Assembly: GCF_003182475.1 (NCBI RefSeq) | Contig: NZ_QGTS01000007.1 | Location: forward strand, 124,001-188,000 | Source of the DNA: Mangrovibacter plantisponsor | GTDB taxonomy: Bacteria > Pseudomonadota > Gammaproteobacteria > Enterobacterales > Enterobacteriaceae | Direction of reading: 5' to 3' | Length of the DNA stretch: 64,000 nt | Shown here: piece by piece, positions 18,172 to 26,635 of the stretch | Numbering within the stretch: the stretch's first letter is position 1 | Layout of the letters: each line of letters begins with the position of its first letter | The notes under the pieces: model-generated | Databases searched by the model: none | What the model was told of the DNA's origin: nothing | What the model saw: only the letters and a program-made list of their open reading frames with translations | Translations under genes and position numbers: made by a program

Positions 18172-18837
18172 CTAATGTGCATACTGAAATGCAGCAGCCT
18201 CCTGGCCGGAAACCCGTTGCCAGGCAACAGTGGTACGCACTTTGGTTTTCGGTTCGTGCAATTCCAGTTCAACTTTATGCAACATATTAAGAAAATACAA
18301 CGTGATATAAAAATCGCTGTTCTTCGTGCAATGGATTTTATTCATGATGTTGCGCTTCTTATTTGAAACAGACTTCACATTATTACCAGTAACCCGGGCA
18401 ATTTGTTTTGCGCGCATGCAAGAAAAATAGTCATTAATAAAAGCCAGTTCACAAGGAGTAAACAGTGGTTTCTGCGGGCTTAGCTCATCTGCCAGATTCA
18501 GGCCAATCGTTTCTCTGTGCATATCATTGAGCTGTACTGCCAAATCATTACGCAACTCAGTAATATTATTATCAACACAAATAAATTTATTTAATTTCTC
18601 TGGAGAAAATTCACTGACAATATTATAGAAATAACCTGAACAGAAAATCAGATCCCAGGCTTCAAGATCCAGTTTCTGGAAACGCTGTAGTTCCAGAAAA
18701 GGAGTGGCATCAACCACGACAACCATTCTGAGGTGACCAATATTTAACTGGCTCTTTCTGACAACATCCTCCACCACTTTTTTTATAGCCAGTGTAATAA
18801 AATAGTTTTCACCATCAATATGAATTTGATTGCTCAT
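18172..18837 (-). CDS. Orphan LuxR-family transcriptional regulator
   Basis: Protein of 221 aa with a C-terminal GerE/LuxR helix-turn-helix (about residues 126-168: FTPCELAFINDYFSCMRAKQ then NNVKSVSNKKRNIMNKI). The N-terminal part has no phosphorylatable receiver signature and is like the response-regulator-derived domains of enteric fimbrial and capsule regulators such as BglJ or YjjQ. A plausible AGGG ribosome site precedes the ATG. The gene is flanked on its upstream side by about 1 kb of AT-rich DNA. The neighbourhood of ToxR-type and c-di-GMP genes suggests control of surface structures, but its targets cannot be read from the sequence. Confidence 0.72.
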   Translation of the reverse strand: MSNQIHIDGENYFITLAIKKVVEDVVRKSQLNIGHLRMVVVVDATPFLELQRFQKLDLEAWDLIFCSGYFYNIVSEFSPEKLNKFICVDNNITELRNDLAVQLNDMHRETIGLNLADELSPQKPLFTPCELAFINDYFSCMRAKQIARVTGNNVKSVSNKKRNIMNKIHCTKNSDFYITLYFLNMLHKVELELHEPKTKVRTTVAWQRVSGQEAAAFQYAH

Positions 18838-19199
18838 AATAGACCCTATTAAGCCTTAGTCTTGTTAATAACGCACACAATAAACGGGCTTCAGTCATGC
18901 ACACTATTCAGGATTCAGGAACCAGGCTTTGCGCTCTGAAGCGTTTACTTTTACTTTTTCTTCCCACACACCAGCAGAAGAAACACGTGATATCAGTGAG
19001 GAATATAAAACCACTCATATGACTCAATGTAAAATTAAACACCTTTAAATTACTATTTTTAATTGTTTAAAACCATTTAATAACAAAAATCAAGAATAAA
19101 ACGCTAAAAAAACTTAAGGCAAACGAATCAAAAAATAGAAAATCCCGAAAAAAAACGGGCAAAAAAAATCTTAAAAGAACTATTTATGTGATGCATGTA

Positions 19200-19242
19200 G
19201 CATTTTTAATGCATTTTAATGCATTTTAATGCATTTTAATGC
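19200..19242. repeat. Tandem 10-bp AT-rich repeat
   Basis: Three exact copies of GCATTTTAAT (19211-19240) follow an 11-base variant with one more T (19200-19210) and end in GC. The period of one helical turn puts every T-tract on the same face of the helix. It lies about 360-405 bp upstream of the LuxR-type gene at 18172-18837. Confidence 0.8.
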
Positions 19243-19425
19243 TTCAATTTAACAAGATAATAACCAAAAACATTAAATACAAAACATTTTATAAACATTG
19301 TGAACATTTGGGATTTTTCACGGTGTTGATACGGCTTATTACATTTTCGCAATCATCAACAGGAATGTGGGTTGGCAGGCTATTAATTTCTACAATTACC
19401 TCAGGAAACCCACTATTTCACCGGG

Positions 19426-19548
19426 CTATGAATAAAGGCCTGCCGCAAGGTGCGGCCAGACCAGCAGAGATAAACAGGAATAACAAAAGTAGCAGAATAG
19501 CAAGCCAGAAATAGCTATTACACTAACCAGGATTTTGCTCACAGGCAT
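19426..19548 (-). CDS. Possible 40-residue hydrophobic peptide
   Basis: An ATG-initiated frame encodes MPVSKILVSVIAISGLLF followed by a Cys- and Leu-rich stretch ending VWPHLAAGLYS, i.e. a single membrane helix. Its 3' end overlaps a small GCCGCA/TGCGGC hairpin. No ribosome-binding site is visible and no family is recognised. It could be a small membrane peptide or a chance frame; the call is weak. Confidence 0.2.
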   Translation of the reverse strand: MPVSKILVSVIAISGLLFCYFCYSCLSLLVWPHLAAGLYS

Positions 19549-19770
19549 TAATTCATTTTTATTAAATACCCATTGCATGCTGAATAAAACAGACTGGCTA
19601 AATTTTATACTCACGGTAAATGGCAGAACGACCACTCTTCACGGGTTTCAGGTATGCCAACAACATGATATCTCCTGTACGATGTTATCTTGCGTATATA
19701 CAGGGCTTCAGAAATAGCTGCCGAACGCGTATTAAGCTCTGCCTTTCCCCCTTCAATACCGGGTGGTTAA

Positions 19771-19804
19771 GTTCCAGGAACCAATTTACTATAACGCCTG
19801 GAAC
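19771..19804 (-). terminator. Hairpin downstream of the MHYT gene
   Basis: GTTCCAGG and CCTGGAAC pair with an 18-nt loop, 24 nt beyond the stop of the minus-strand GGDEF/EAL gene. No strong T-tract follows, so this is a candidate only. Confidence 0.4.
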
Positions 19805-19828
19805 CACAGTATAAGATACCTGGTGTGA

Positions 19829-21883
19829 TTACCGCTCCTGTAACAGAGGCATAACAGACTGAGCTGGCAGTGGTTTCCCTAATAAATACCCCTGCAGTAC
19901 ATCACACCCCAGACCGGTAAAAAAGTCCTTTTGGGCCTTAGTCTCTACGCCTTCTGCCACTACGTTGAGTTTCAGAGAGCGGGCAAGTTCAATTATCAAC
20001 GCAACAATTGCCGTGTTTTGCGAACCGGGATCTGTATCTTTAATGAACGCGCGATCAATTTTCAGCTCACTGGCTGGCAGGGCTTTCAGGTAGAGCAAAT
20101 TCGCATAGCCAGTCCCGAAATCATCAATGGAGATTTTCACGCCACGCGCCTTCAATTGCGCAAGGCGGGAAGCGCTTTCTTGCGGGTTATTTATGGCAGA
20201 GGTTTCTGTTATCTCAAGTGTCAGCACATCCGGTGGCAGTTGGTATTTTTCGAGGCAAGTGAGTACTTGCGCTACCAGCTCAGGCTGTGCCAGTTGCAGA
20301 GCAGATAAATTCACCGCCACCGACCAGTGAGTGGCACCTTCACTACGCCATTGTGCTAACTGCCGGCAGGCTTCATCCAGCACCCAGTTCCCTACAGCAA
20401 TAATCAAACCATACTTCTCTGCGCAAGGCAGAAAACTGTCTGGAGACAGCAAGCCTTTTTCCGGGTGTTGCCAACGAATTAAGGCTTCAAAACCAATAAT
20501 GGCACCAGTGGGAGCGCAAAATTTAGGCTGGTAATAAAGGCAAAACTCCTGATTTCTGAGTGCCTGATGCAATGCCGAAATCAACTGGTTTTCCTGGATT
20601 TGCCGGTCTCCCATTCCGTGCTGGTAAAAATGAAAATTATTGCGCCCATGTTGCTTGGTGTAATACATGGCGGTGTCGGCGTTAAACATTAACTCACGCA
20701 CATCGCGCCCGTCTTCCGGGTAAAGAGCGATACCCACGCTCAAACTCACCCGGGCAGATTGCTGCGCTAAACTATAAGGAGCCAGCACACTCGCCACCAA
20801 CTCTTTGGCGAGCGCCGCCGCTTCAATTGCGCGTGTCACTGGCATGAATAAAACAAACTCATCGCCACCCAGGCGGGCAAGAATGCCGCGGTTCATCAGC
20901 ACGCGCTTCATTCGCGCCACTACATCCACCAGCAAGAGATCCCCGGCCTGGTGGCCTAACCGGTCGTTGACCTGTTTAAAATCATCCAGATCAAGGAACA
21001 TCAGGGCAAAGCGTTGGTTTTCACTACGGGCTTGTGCCAGTGCGACAGCCAGTTGTTGTTCCAGCCAGCCCCGGTTAGGTAGCCCGGTTAACCAGTCGTA
21101 ATGGGCACGCTCTTCCAGCTCCGCATTCGCACGGGCTAATGAATTCACCAGTTCACTGGTTTTATTGTGCAGGCGCGCATCCAGCACTGAAGTCAGCAGA
21201 GCAATCCCCAGAATTGTCAGGCTCACAAGAGTAACCAGCAGAGCCATCCAGTTACTGTTCAGCCCATGGACGCCATGGGCGTGCCCAGGAAAATGGGCCG
21301 CCATCATTCCGGTATAGTGCATCCCGGCAATACCAACACCCATAACACAGGCGGCAGCGACCCGATACGCATGAACAGCCCGGCGGCGCAGGCGCAAATG
21401 GAAAGTTAAATACAGAGCACAACCTGCCGCGATAAAAGCAACCATAACAGAGGCCGCGACCCAGACCGGGTCCCAAATGATGGCAGGTGAGATCTCAACA
21501 GCCATCATGCCGGTATAGTGCATTGCAACAATGCCACTTCCCATCGTGATACTGCCACTGATTAACCGGTGCAACGGCAACACAGCGTGGCACACCAGAT
21601 GCAAAGCAAAGAGCGATGCCGCAATGCCCATAAGTAAAGAAAGGAGTGTCAGTGGCAAGTTGTAGGCCAGCTGGACTGGCATAACCATCGCCAGCATGCC
21701 AATAAAATGCATAGCCCAGACACCAATCCCCATTGCTGTTCCACCGCTAACCAGCCACCAACGGGTAGCCCGGGTTTTTACTTCCATGACTCTGCCCGCC
21801 ATATCCAGAGCAGTATAAGAAGCAACAACAGCAACCAGGAAAGAAATAGCCACAAGAACAGGATTATAGTGGGCAACCATCAT
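19829..21883 (-). CDS. MHYT-GGDEF-EAL membrane c-di-GMP protein
   Basis: Protein of 684 aa. The N-terminal third is an integral membrane MHYT sensor with seven hydrophobic helices and the repeats MHFIGMLAM, MHYTGMMAV and MHYTGMMAA, proposed in the family to bind copper and sense O2, CO or NO. Next comes a diguanylate cyclase domain with an intact RLGGDEF signature, then an EAL phosphodiesterase domain with intact EALIRW, DDFGTGY, KIDR and EGVET motifs. Both catalytic halves could therefore be active. The layout is that of MucR/NbdA of Pseudomonas. It is monocistronic, and a second EAL protein sits 8.5 kb away next to the pilus operon. Confidence 0.92.
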   Translation of the reverse strand: MMVAHYNPVLVAISFLVAVVASYTALDMAGRVMEVKTRATRWWLVSGGTAMGIGVWAMHFIGMLAMVMPVQLAYNLPLTLLSLLMGIAASLFALHLVCHAVLPLHRLISGSITMGSGIVAMHYTGMMAVEISPAIIWDPVWVAASVMVAFIAAGCALYLTFHLRLRRRAVHAYRVAAACVMGVGIAGMHYTGMMAAHFPGHAHGVHGLNSNWMALLVTLVSLTILGIALLTSVLDARLHNKTSELVNSLARANAELEERAHYDWLTGLPNRGWLEQQLAVALAQARSENQRFALMFLDLDDFKQVNDRLGHQAGDLLLVDVVARMKRVLMNRGILARLGGDEFVLFMPVTRAIEAAALAKELVASVLAPYSLAQQSARVSLSVGIALYPEDGRDVRELMFNADTAMYYTKQHGRNNFHFYQHGMGDRQIQENQLISALHQALRNQEFCLYYQPKFCAPTGAIIGFEALIRWQHPEKGLLSPDSFLPCAEKYGLIIAVGNWVLDEACRQLAQWRSEGATHWSVAVNLSALQLAQPELVAQVLTCLEKYQLPPDVLTLEITETSAINNPQESASRLAQLKARGVKISIDDFGTGYANLLYLKALPASELKIDRAFIKDTDPGSQNTAIVALIIELARSLKLNVVAEGVETKAQKDFFTGLGCDVLQGYLLGKPLPAQSVMPLLQER

Positions 21884-22397
21884 ACAAACATCTCAGATAA
21901 ACACAGTCCAGGGCTCATATAATCCGGGTAAACACACCAGAGTAAAAACAGCGCACCGCCGGACCGGGAATACGTGCTTGTCTATGGCCAGAAATTAGCA
22001 CAGCTATTGTGGCGAAAAGCCTCATAGCGAATCAACAAAAATAATGCCTGACAAAACCATATTTATTATCCGGGTTTCATTGCGTTAATTCACACAATTA
22101 CTCCAACTAACCATAATGCATTAAAAACCCACCAACAGATAAGAAACATCTGATATACAAAATAAACATCAAAACGCCCCCACCAGCCATATGGATATTT
22201 TTACCGTCATTTTTCCGGCAATACCCGGTATCACTCACCTTCTGTGAGCATGCCCACAGGTTACCAGGCAAATGCCTGAACCCAGTAAAGATAAAAGAAA
22301 ACATATCAACCAGATGCACAAGACGGTCTGCCAGAACAGGGGCATAGAATAAGTATGTTCTTTATTGCTTCTTTATTTACCCTATTGGGGGACAACG
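21884..22397. other. Intergenic region without recognised genes
   Basis: About 0.5 kb between divergent genes. It should hold promoters for the MHYT gene and for the dehydratase operon, but no -10/-35 pair or repeat stood out clearly enough to call. Confidence 0.5.
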
Positions 22398-23549
22398 ATG
22401 AGAATAGAAAAAATAACCCTCTCGCGTATTGCTATTCCTTTTGATTCAGGCCGGGAAAAATATGCGGATGCGCATCAGGACTATAATGCAGCCTCGCCAG
22501 CATTAAGTAAGATGGAGTCGTTGCTGGTGTGTATTGAAACCGACGATGGCTTAACTGGCTGGGGAGAAGCCTTCGGGCATTTAATTAACCCTGTCACTTT
22601 CTGTGCATTAGAGCAGTCTGTTGGGCCTTTTTTCCTTGGTAAAACACTGGAAGATAAGGCAGGCCTTGACGCACTGATGACTGAAGCAGATTACGCCTTC
22701 CATGGTTTTGGTCGGACAGGCCCGGTACGTTATGCGTTATCAGCCATAGATATTGCGCTGTGGGATTTGCTTGCCCGCAAAGCCCAACAACCACTGTGGC
22801 GTTATCTTGGCGGCCAGCGCCAGGCAATTCAGGTTTACCCAAGCCTGGTCAGTTATGGCAACGACCCGGCCCGGGTTGCAGAAAAAGCCCGGGAAGTCTG
22901 GCAGCAAGGCTATAACGCAATCAAACTCCATGAGACATCCTTTCCGGCAATAGCCGCCGCGCGCCAGGCTCTGCCAGATGATGTCGCGTTAATGGTCGAT
23001 GTTAACTGCCCATGGTCCGTGGAAGAAGCCAGCCAGCAGGCAGACGCGCTGCGCGAACTGAATCTGACCTGGCTTGAAGAGCCGGTCTGGCCACCGGATG
23101 ACTACGCAGGCCTGGCAGAGGTTCGCCGCCGGGGTGTTCCACTTTCTGCCGGTGAAAATGCTGCAGGTGACGCAGATTTTGAGCGACTGGTGAGCACTGG
23201 TGCCGTTGATATTCTCCAACCGAGCGTATGCAAAGTGGGCGGGATTAGTGGCATGTTAAGGGTTTTCGCCCTGGCTCAGGAGCGCCAGGTCGCGGTTGTC
23301 CCTCACTGCTTTTATTATGGTGCCGGGCTGCTGGCAACAGCGCATCTGATAAGTCTTCTGCCTGCCAATGTCCGCCTTGAAGTCCCCTGGGTTCAGTGGA
23401 CACCATTGCTGTACCCCTTCCTTAATATCCAACCTGAGATGACGTTACCGGACTCACCCGGACTGGGATTTGAACCAAACCCGGAAGTTCTGGCGAATTA
23501 CACTATCGCCAGTGCAACCTGCATTTTCAATGGAGGTTCCCATGTTTAA
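22398..23549 (+). CDS. Mandelate racemase/enolase-superfamily acid-sugar dehydratase
   Basis: Enolase-superfamily enzyme of 383 aa. Metal ligands are visible in the usual order as MVDVNCPW (Asp), WLEEPVWP (Glu) and SAGENAAG (Glu). The barrel carries AIKLHE in place of the KxK motif, with His at the third position, and a late His in VVPHCFYYGAG. Such KxH members are usually acid-sugar dehydratases, but the exact substrate cannot be told. The start MRIEKITLSR has GGGGG at 7 nt; an ATG 11 codons earlier is less likely. It overlaps the transporter gene by 8 nt, so dehydratase and uptake are coupled. Confidence 0.83.
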   Translation: MRIEKITLSRIAIPFDSGREKYADAHQDYNAASPALSKMESLLVCIETDDGLTGWGEAFGHLINPVTFCALEQSVGPFFLGKTLEDKAGLDALMTEADYAFHGFGRTGPVRYALSAIDIALWDLLARKAQQPLWRYLGGQRQAIQVYPSLVSYGNDPARVAEKAREVWQQGYNAIKLHETSFPAIAAARQALPDDVALMVDVNCPWSVEEASQQADALRELNLTWLEEPVWPPDDYAGLAEVRRRGVPLSAGENAAGDADFERLVSTGAVDILQPSVCKVGGISGMLRVFALAQERQVAVVPHCFYYGAGLLATAHLISLLPANVRLEVPWVQWTPLLYPFLNIQPEMTLPDSPGLGFEPNPEVLANYTIASATCIFNGGSHV

Positions 23550-24822
23550 AAACCGTTATCGCGTTGTCATAGCGCTGCTGCTGTTTTTCGCAGGGATGCT
23601 CAACTATCTCGACAGAGCCGCATTGTCTGTTATGGCACCATTGATTAAGCACGACCTGAGTATGGACGACGCCCATATGGGTATTCTGTTCAGCTGTTTC
23701 TTTGTTGGGTACTGTGTGTTTTGCTTTATTGGTGGTTGGGGCGCTGACCGCCTGGGCCCACGAAAAGTCTATGCATGGGCTGCCGGGATCTGGTCACTGT
23801 TTTGTGGTGCCACCGCGCTGGTAAATGGTTTCTTTCACCTGCTTATCGTCCGGGTACTGTTCGGGATTGGCGAAGGGCCGATGGGCACCACCACCAATAA
23901 ATCTATTGCGAACTGGTTCCCCAAAGCAGAAGTGGGCCGGGCCGTTGGCTTTACTAACGCAGGCCAGCCTTTAGGTGCAGCGATTGCAGCACCCATTGTG
24001 GGTTTTGTTGGCCTGTGGTACGGGTGGCGTATCTCATTTGTAGTTATTGCCTGTCTGGGTTTTGTCTGGCTTGGCGCCTGGTTATTGCTGTTCCGTGATA
24101 AACCAGAAATGCACCCTTCTGTCAGTAAAGAAGAAGCACAGTTTATTGCGGAGAACCGCCCGGCAACCAGTGTTCAGAGTAGCAATGATACGCAGCAGCA
24201 TACCTTCTGGCACTACATCCTTTCCCCATCGGTGCTGGGCGTGGCGGCTGCCTTTTTCTGCTTTAACTATATCCAGTATTTCTTCCTCTCCTGGCTACCC
24301 AGTTATTTAACTGACTTCCAGCATCTGGATATCAAAAGCATGAGTATTATTGGTATCCTGCCCTGGTTAGGCGCCACTCTGGGCTTTATTGGCGGAGGTA
24401 CAGTGTGCGATGCTATCTTCCGCAAAACCAATAACTTCCTGTTTTCCCGCAAGGCAGTCATCTTTATGGGGCTGGGCATTGCTGCCGTAAGTGTACTGGC
24501 TGCCGCCTGGGCACAAAGCCTGTCTGTCGCCGTCAGTTGCATCACACTGGCAACAATTTTCGCTTATATGACACCACAGGCGTGCTGGTCATTACTGCAG
24601 GATATCGTGCCAGCGGAACGCATCGGCACCACGGGTGGGTTTGTTCACCTGCTGGCTAACCTGGCCGGGATCATGTCACCCGTTGTCACCGGCTTTTTGA
24701 TTCAGTACGGTGGGGGTTACCATGCTGCATTTGTGCTGGCAAGTTGCCTTGCGTTAGTGGGTATGGTGGCTCTGTTTGCGTTAGTCAGGAATAAAAATAA
24801 GTTAGCTTATTCACTAAACTGA
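23542..24822 (+). CDS. MFS sugar-acid symporter (ACS family)
   Basis: Twelve-helix major facilitator of 426 aa in the anion:cation symporter group (GudP/DgoT/ExuT-like). The signature NYLDRAALSVMAPLIKHDL lies near the N-terminus and GGWGADRLGPRKVYA in the first cytoplasmic loop. A TGGAGG ribosome site precedes the ATG, which lies inside the end of the dehydratase gene. Together the pair probably imports and dehydrates one hexonate or aldarate. Further catabolic genes are not adjacent. Confidence 0.87.
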   Translation: MFKNRYRVVIALLLFFAGMLNYLDRAALSVMAPLIKHDLSMDDAHMGILFSCFFVGYCVFCFIGGWGADRLGPRKVYAWAAGIWSLFCGATALVNGFFHLLIVRVLFGIGEGPMGTTTNKSIANWFPKAEVGRAVGFTNAGQPLGAAIAAPIVGFVGLWYGWRISFVVIACLGFVWLGAWLLLFRDKPEMHPSVSKEEAQFIAENRPATSVQSSNDTQQHTFWHYILSPSVLGVAAAFFCFNYIQYFFLSWLPSYLTDFQHLDIKSMSIIGILPWLGATLGFIGGGTVCDAIFRKTNNFLFSRKAVIFMGLGIAAVSVLAAAWAQSLSVAVSCITLATIFAYMTPQACWSLLQDIVPAERIGTTGGFVHLLANLAGIMSPVVTGFLIQYGGGYHAAFVLASCLALVGMVALFALVRNKNKLAYSLN

Positions 24823-25623
24823 TAGCCATTATATAAATACAGGGATTCGCATTGGGTAGAGTCAGGCTCATACTGGCTCACCCATTAAACCGGTTATTTT
24901 TCATTGCATAAGCATTTTACCGTGATGTAACTCTCATTTATCCCTGCAGTAATTACACTTCTCTGGCGCATAAACTGCGGCCCATCACATAAATAAGGCC
25001 AAAAATATCATCTAATTTCGCTATTGCCGTCGAACTATAACGGTATACTCTGTCACATAAGGCGTAATTGTACGTCTGGTTATCTTCCTTTTATTTTACA
25101 TAGCAAGCAGGCTGGCTTATTTGTGCAGGGAAACCTGCCCATGGTATTCGGCATCATACTCATGTAATGCATTGATAAGATGAAATTTGCATTAGAATAA
25201 GCCAGCTATTTCTTTCTCTCTGTTTATTTTACCTGCCCGGTTCCCGGCAACACTGCCTCAATCCCCCAACATCAGATAATGTTAAACACTGCTTACTATT
25301 TATGGTTATTAGCGTTTGTTAGTTACTCGCTTTATTTCATCAATCACACATTAATTATAAGAATTTTCACGTTATAAATGGCATGACACGGCATTATAAA
25401 AAACTACAATAACTGCCGTAATTTCAAAGTAATGATTAGTAGAGCAATTAATTTAACATGGCAAAACCGGCAGGCCAGTAGCAACAACTGGCAGAAAAAT
25501 GCTTCTCCGCATTCATCATTTTCACTCATCAAAATGGAACCAGGCAGCCAGTGAGTATGCCGAGATGTGTAAGAGCAAAAGGCAACTGCGATAACCGAAT
25601 TATTTCATCGAAAAGGATAGCTG
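24823..25623. other. AT-rich intergenic region of 0.8 kb
   Basis: Apart from the terminator just after the transporter, no gene or known RNA is recognised. The right part presumably holds the promoter of the winged-helix regulator at 25624, preceded by an AAGGAT ribosome site. Confidence 0.5.
24854..24883 (+). terminator. Terminator of the dehydratase-transporter operon
   Basis: GGGT-A-GAGTCAG pairs with CTGGCTC-ACCC around a loop of about 7 nt; TTATTTTT appears 12 nt later. It begins 31 nt after the transporter stop. Confidence 0.6.
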
Positions 25624-26493
25624 ATGATTTATCTGATTGACAAAATGCTGTATTTCCGCCCGGACGATGGCGCTATCTGGTGGAGCACTCCCAATGAAAG
25701 TAAAACCGTTCTGACCACCACAGCCAGCCGTCTGCTATGGCTTTTGCTCGAACGCCAGGGTGAATTATTAATGCGCGACGACATCATTTACCATGTCTGG
25801 GCGCGTCATGGTCTGGAAGGTTCGAACAACAGCCTGAACCAGTATATTTCAACTATTCGCCGGTCACTGAGCGCATTTGGCCTTGAAGGGGAAACCATCA
25901 AAACAGTGCCGCGTATGGGGTTTATGTTTTCCCGGGAGATTAGTGTCACTCGCCTGCCACCAGCGCCGCCGCCATCACGTAAGGACGATTTCCAGGCTTT
26001 GATTAAGGCACAGGAGCCGCTCCCCCACCCGGCCCCCCCTTCTCAGCAACCCGCCACAACGTTACCCGTTGGTCCCCACAAAAAGTTTGCGTGGTTTCAA
26101 CACAAGCGTGCAATTTATACCACGGCGCTGCCACTGCTGGTTCTGTTCATCGTAGGGTGCATGGCTACCTTCATCTATTTGACCAACTCCTCCCCTCCTG
26201 CCAGTGCCAAGCGTATTGGTGTTATTGGCCAGTGCGAACTCTACAGCCTGCCACCACACCCTAATAAGGAACACCCCAATACCATTACCCTCGCAAGCCA
26301 GTTGGTTGCATTCAGTGAACTCCCTTGTCGTGAATCCGGTGTATTTTTCTTTCAGGCCGACTCCAGCGTATTTGAGAAATCTACCGGGCGTTTTTACGTT
26401 GCATCCTGCGAAAAAGAGAGAGACACACTGCAGTCCTGCGTAAATTTTATGTCTCATGATGCCAAAAATGTACTGAGCACAACGGTGCAATAA
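25624..26493 (+). CDS. Membrane-bound winged-helix regulator, ToxR/MarT type (orphan copy 2)
   Basis: Regulator of 289 aa, paralogous to those at 17127 and 35911. The N-terminal winged helix (about 1-107) has SNNSLNQYISTIRRSL and TVPRMGFMFS. A proline-rich linker (residues 110-150) is longer than in the paralogues. A membrane helix spans about 165-187. The periplasmic cysteines are C204, C235, C262 and C272, spaced 31, 27 and 10, identical to the copy at 35911. Unlike the other two it has no FidL-like partner: the next gene is the convergent permease. Its target is unknown. Confidence 0.8.
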   Translation: MIYLIDKMLYFRPDDGAIWWSTPNESKTVLTTTASRLLWLLLERQGELLMRDDIIYHVWARHGLEGSNNSLNQYISTIRRSLSAFGLEGETIKTVPRMGFMFSREISVTRLPPAPPPSRKDDFQALIKAQEPLPHPAPPSQQPATTLPVGPHKKFAWFQHKRAIYTTALPLLVLFIVGCMATFIYLTNSSPPASAKRIGVIGQCELYSLPPHPNKEHPNTITLASQLVAFSELPCRESGVFFFQADSSVFEKSTGRFYVASCEKERDTLQSCVNFMSHDAKNVLSTTVQ

Positions 26494-26560
26494 ACGCAGG
26501 TGTCAGGGCCGCACAATACTTCTGAAGGGCAGATAATTCAGGCCTGAAAGCAATAAAAAA

Positions 26561-26588
26561 CCCGCCAGGGAATTATTCCCCTGGCGGG
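26561..26588 (-). terminator. Rho-independent terminator of the permease gene
   Basis: Perfect 10-bp stem CCCGCCAGGG / CCCTGGCGGG with an 8-nt loop. On the minus strand it is followed by a run of six T. It ends transcription of the permease and may also serve the convergent winged-helix gene. Confidence 0.88.
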
Positions 26589-26635
26589 ATAACGAACCGC
26601 AGCCTTTGAATGGTTCAGGCTATCAATTTAGTGAA

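Larger units (their letters stand above)
18838..19828. other. AT-rich intergenic region of about 1 kb
   Basis: No convincing full-size gene. It contains a phased 10-bp repeat (19200-19242), a weak 40-codon hydrophobic frame on the minus strand (19426-19548) and a hairpin near the right end. The base composition near the LuxR gene is strongly A/T, with several A-tracts, typical of silenced or curved regulatory DNA in enteric bacteria. Confidence 0.6.

Noticed and set aside
21707-22319. Small frames in the gap left of the dehydratase gene
   Set aside because: No ribosome sites, no domains, and composition like the surrounding non-coding DNA.
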